Shown piece after piece: positions 6,689 to 7,836 of a DNA stretch of 7,836 nt (its first letter is position 1; each line of letters opens with the position of its first letter). The notes under the pieces are model-generated. The model made no database searches. It was not told where the DNA came from and worked only from the letters and a program-made list of their open reading frames with translations. The DNA comes from JACDBE01 sp051002015. Its GTDB lineage: Bacteria; Actinomycetota; Acidimicrobiia; Spongiisociales; UBA5794. The stretch is taken from the NCBI GenBank assembly GCA_051002015.1, contig JBPCMS010000029.1:1-7836 (forward strand). Direction: 5' to 3'. Both the position numbers and the translations under genes were made by a program.

Positions 6689-7141
6689 ATGCAGAAACAT
6701 CCCTTCGACGCAATCTCGTTCTTCTTTGGCCTGATCTTCACGGTCGGCGCCGTCTCCGCCCTCCTGTTCAGGAGCGACCCGTGGCCCTTCGACCGGGGCG
6801 GGGTGTGGCCGATCCTGCTCATCGTCGGTGGCGGGGTGATGCTGGTCGCCTCGCTGCGGCGGGACCTCGGCCCGCAGGCGTCGCCTGGCGCCGACCAGCC
6901 GACGGTGGCCGACGCCGTCGGAGAGACGTCCGACCCGGTACAGGTCGCCGCCCTCAGGGAGATCGACGAGTACATCGGCGCCGTCCCCGACGACATCTCC
7001 GCCGAGGCCCCCGGACCGGCACACGGTGACGGGTCCGGTGAGAGTCCCGATCCCGACGACCTCACCGGCGAGGATCTCGGCAAGGTGAGCGGCGACAGCT
7101 CCGACGCCTCCGGCGAGAACACGCCGGACCAGACCGTCTGA
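6689..7141 (+). CDS. Small two-helix membrane protein with acidic C-terminal tail
   Basis: This 150-residue protein of unknown function has likely membrane helices at about residues 9-27 (FFFGLIFTVGAVSALLF) and 39-54 (VWPILLIVGGGVMLVAS). The second resembles the WP-LLI-G repeat of LiaI/LiaF-type membrane domains. The remaining 95 residues are hydrophilic and strongly acidic, rich in Asp, Glu, Gly, Ser and Pro. One possibly helical patch (ALREIDEYIG) lies near 88-97, and the rest looks disordered. It starts 12 bases after the LiaF-like stop, with a purine-rich GAAAGG (6677-6682) 6 bases before the ATG, so the two genes are almost surely one operon. This context suggests a role in the same envelope-stress module, perhaps as an accessory or target, but no biochemical function can be read from the sequence. 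Confidence 0.8.
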   Translation: MQKHPFDAISFFFGLIFTVGAVSALLFRSDPWPFDRGGVWPILLIVGGGVMLVASLRRDLGPQASPGADQPTVADAVGETSDPVQVAALREIDEYIGAVPDDISAEAPGPAHGDGSGESPDPDDLTGEDLGKVSGDSSDASGENTPDQTV

Positions 7142-7169
7142 AGCGACCGACCAGATCCGCCGGTGACGC

Positions 7170-7175
7170 TACCGT
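7170..7175 (+). promoter_or_regulatory. Candidate -10 box giving a leaderless mRNA
   Basis: TACCGT fits TANNNT and ends 6 bases before the ATG at 7182, so transcription would begin at or next to the A of the start codon. No Shine-Dalgarno sequence precedes this ATG. No good -35 box is visible. Confidence 0.4.
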
Positions 7176-7181
7176 TCGGGT

Positions 7182-7577
7182 ATGACCGATCTCGCCGAAT
7201 TGCTCTCCGATCCGGACACCACCGTCGCCGTCGTCGGCGCCACCGACAACCCGGCCAAGTATGGGTATGTCATCTACCGCGACCTCAAGGCCAAGGGCTT
7301 CGAGGTCTATCCGGTGAACCTCACCAGGGCCACCGTCGACGGCGATGCGGCCTACCCCGATCTGTCGTCGCTGCCGGCGACCCCCACCATCGTGAACATC
7401 GTGGTCCCGCCGGCGCAGACGCTGCGGGTGCTGGAGGAGGCCGTCGCTCTCGGGCTGCGCAACGTCTGGGTGCAGCCCGGTGCCGAGGACGATGCCGTGG
7501 TGCGGTTCATCGCCGAGCACGACCTCGGTGCCGTGGTCAACGCCTGCATCATGGTCCGGTCTCGCCTCTCGGCATGA
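7182..7577 (+). CDS. CoA-binding (YccU-type) Rossmann-fold protein
   Basis: This 131-residue protein is about the usual length of the CoA_binding_2 family, stand-alone relatives of the CoA-binding domain of succinyl-CoA synthetase. The nucleotide-binding beta strand and loop VAVVGATDNPAKYG (residues 15-28) is followed by GFEVYPVN (39-46). Later family landmarks are IVNIVVPP (70-77), VWVQPGAED (94-102) and the terminal VVNACIMV (117-124), where the cysteine is well conserved. Members bind CoA or related ligands, but their cellular role is mostly unknown. It is likely transcribed from its own promoter and is separated by 40 bases from the membrane-protein operon. Its TGA overlaps the ATG of the next gene (ATGA at 7574-7577), implying coupled translation with the hydrolase. 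Confidence 0.9.
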   Translation: MTDLAELLSDPDTTVAVVGATDNPAKYGYVIYRDLKAKGFEVYPVNLTRATVDGDAAYPDLSSLPATPTIVNIVVPPAQTLRVLEEAVALGLRNVWVQPGAEDDAVVRFIAEHDLGAVVNACIMVRSRLSA

Positions 7578-7831
7578 CCGAGCCGCTCGTCTACGTCCAC
7601 GGGGATCGCCGGATCAAGCTGCTCCACGGCATCTCGTCCCGACCCTGATCATCGGCTCCGACCCGGCTCGGGGAGCCCTGGTGAGCGTCGAGGGCGGGAG
7701 AGGAGGCCACCGCCCTGCCCCATCTCGAGTACGTGATGATCGCCAACGGCGCCCACTCCATCCATCGCAACGAGTACCAGGCGTTCTGGGACGTGCTCTC
7801 CGGCTGGCTCGACCGGGTCAGGACCGGCTGA
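7574..7831 (+). pseudogene. Alpha/beta hydrolase, internally deleted and frameshifted
   Basis: The start MTEPLVYVHG is a typical first strand plus oxyanion HG motif of an alpha/beta hydrolase. From about 7604 the sequence jumps to the end of the fold: RIKLLHGIS, then PTLIIGSDPARGA with the catalytic-Asp-like residue (7660-7662), then a C-terminal part with NGAHSIHR and the catalytic His (7754-7756), ending at TGA 7829-7831. The GXSXG nucleophile region and roughly 150-200 residues of a normal 250-280 are missing. One base is missing near 7637, causing a stop at 7646-7648. One extra base near 7692-7699 restores the original frame. As written the product is a 24-residue peptide. The gene begins inside the CoA-binding gene's stop codon, so an intact version was probably co-translated with it. 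A real decayed gene and a faulty contig end are both possible. Confidence 0.65.
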
Positions 7832-7836
7832 TCCAT

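Noticed and set aside
1..7836. CRISPR array, tRNA, insertion sequence or defence island
   Set aside because: No regularly spaced repeats, cloverleaf-like segment, transposase motifs or terminal repeats were found. The STAND ATPase alone, with a cyclase and no defence neighbours, is not enough to call a defence system.

Overview
This 7.8 kb window is GC-rich and densely coding. It has short intergenic gaps, GTG starts, 4-base stop/start overlaps and weak or absent Shine-Dalgarno sites at several starts. Together with the protein families (a cyclase-STAND ATPase fusion, PspC-type two-component genes), this suggests an actinobacterium, perhaps an uncultured Acidimicrobiia-like lineage. That placement is inference. 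Both edges carry genes with reading-frame damage, as at the ends of a draft metagenome contig.

Left part (1-3365, + strand): the 3' part of an agmatinase/arginase-family ureohydrolase, with a one-base frameshift near 80, is followed by a large signalling protein. That protein has an N-terminal class III adenylate cyclase domain, a STAND/AAA-type ATPase core, a winged-helix region and C-terminal TPR-like helices. A GC-rich hairpin lies in the 48-base gap before the next, oppositely oriented gene.

Centre (3414-7141): an envelope-stress type module is arranged around a 132-base divergent promoter region. Leftward run a PspC-domain sensor histidine kinase and, overlapping it by 4 bases, a NarL/LuxR-type response regulator. 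Rightward run a PspC plus LiaF-like (toast-rack) membrane protein and a small two-helix membrane protein with a long acidic tail. By analogy with LiaFSR of Firmicutes and EsrISR of Corynebacterium, the LiaF-like protein probably restrains the kinase, and the kinase phosphorylates the regulator. The regulator may then act on the inverted repeats in the divergent region. The family assignments are strong; the wiring is inference.

Right part (7142-7836, + strand): a small Rossmann-fold CoA-binding protein, probably translated from a leaderless mRNA, overlaps by 4 bases the start of an alpha/beta hydrolase. The hydrolase is broken: its middle, including the nucleophile region, is missing, and two compensating frameshifts follow. 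No tRNA, rRNA, CRISPR array or insertion sequence was seen.
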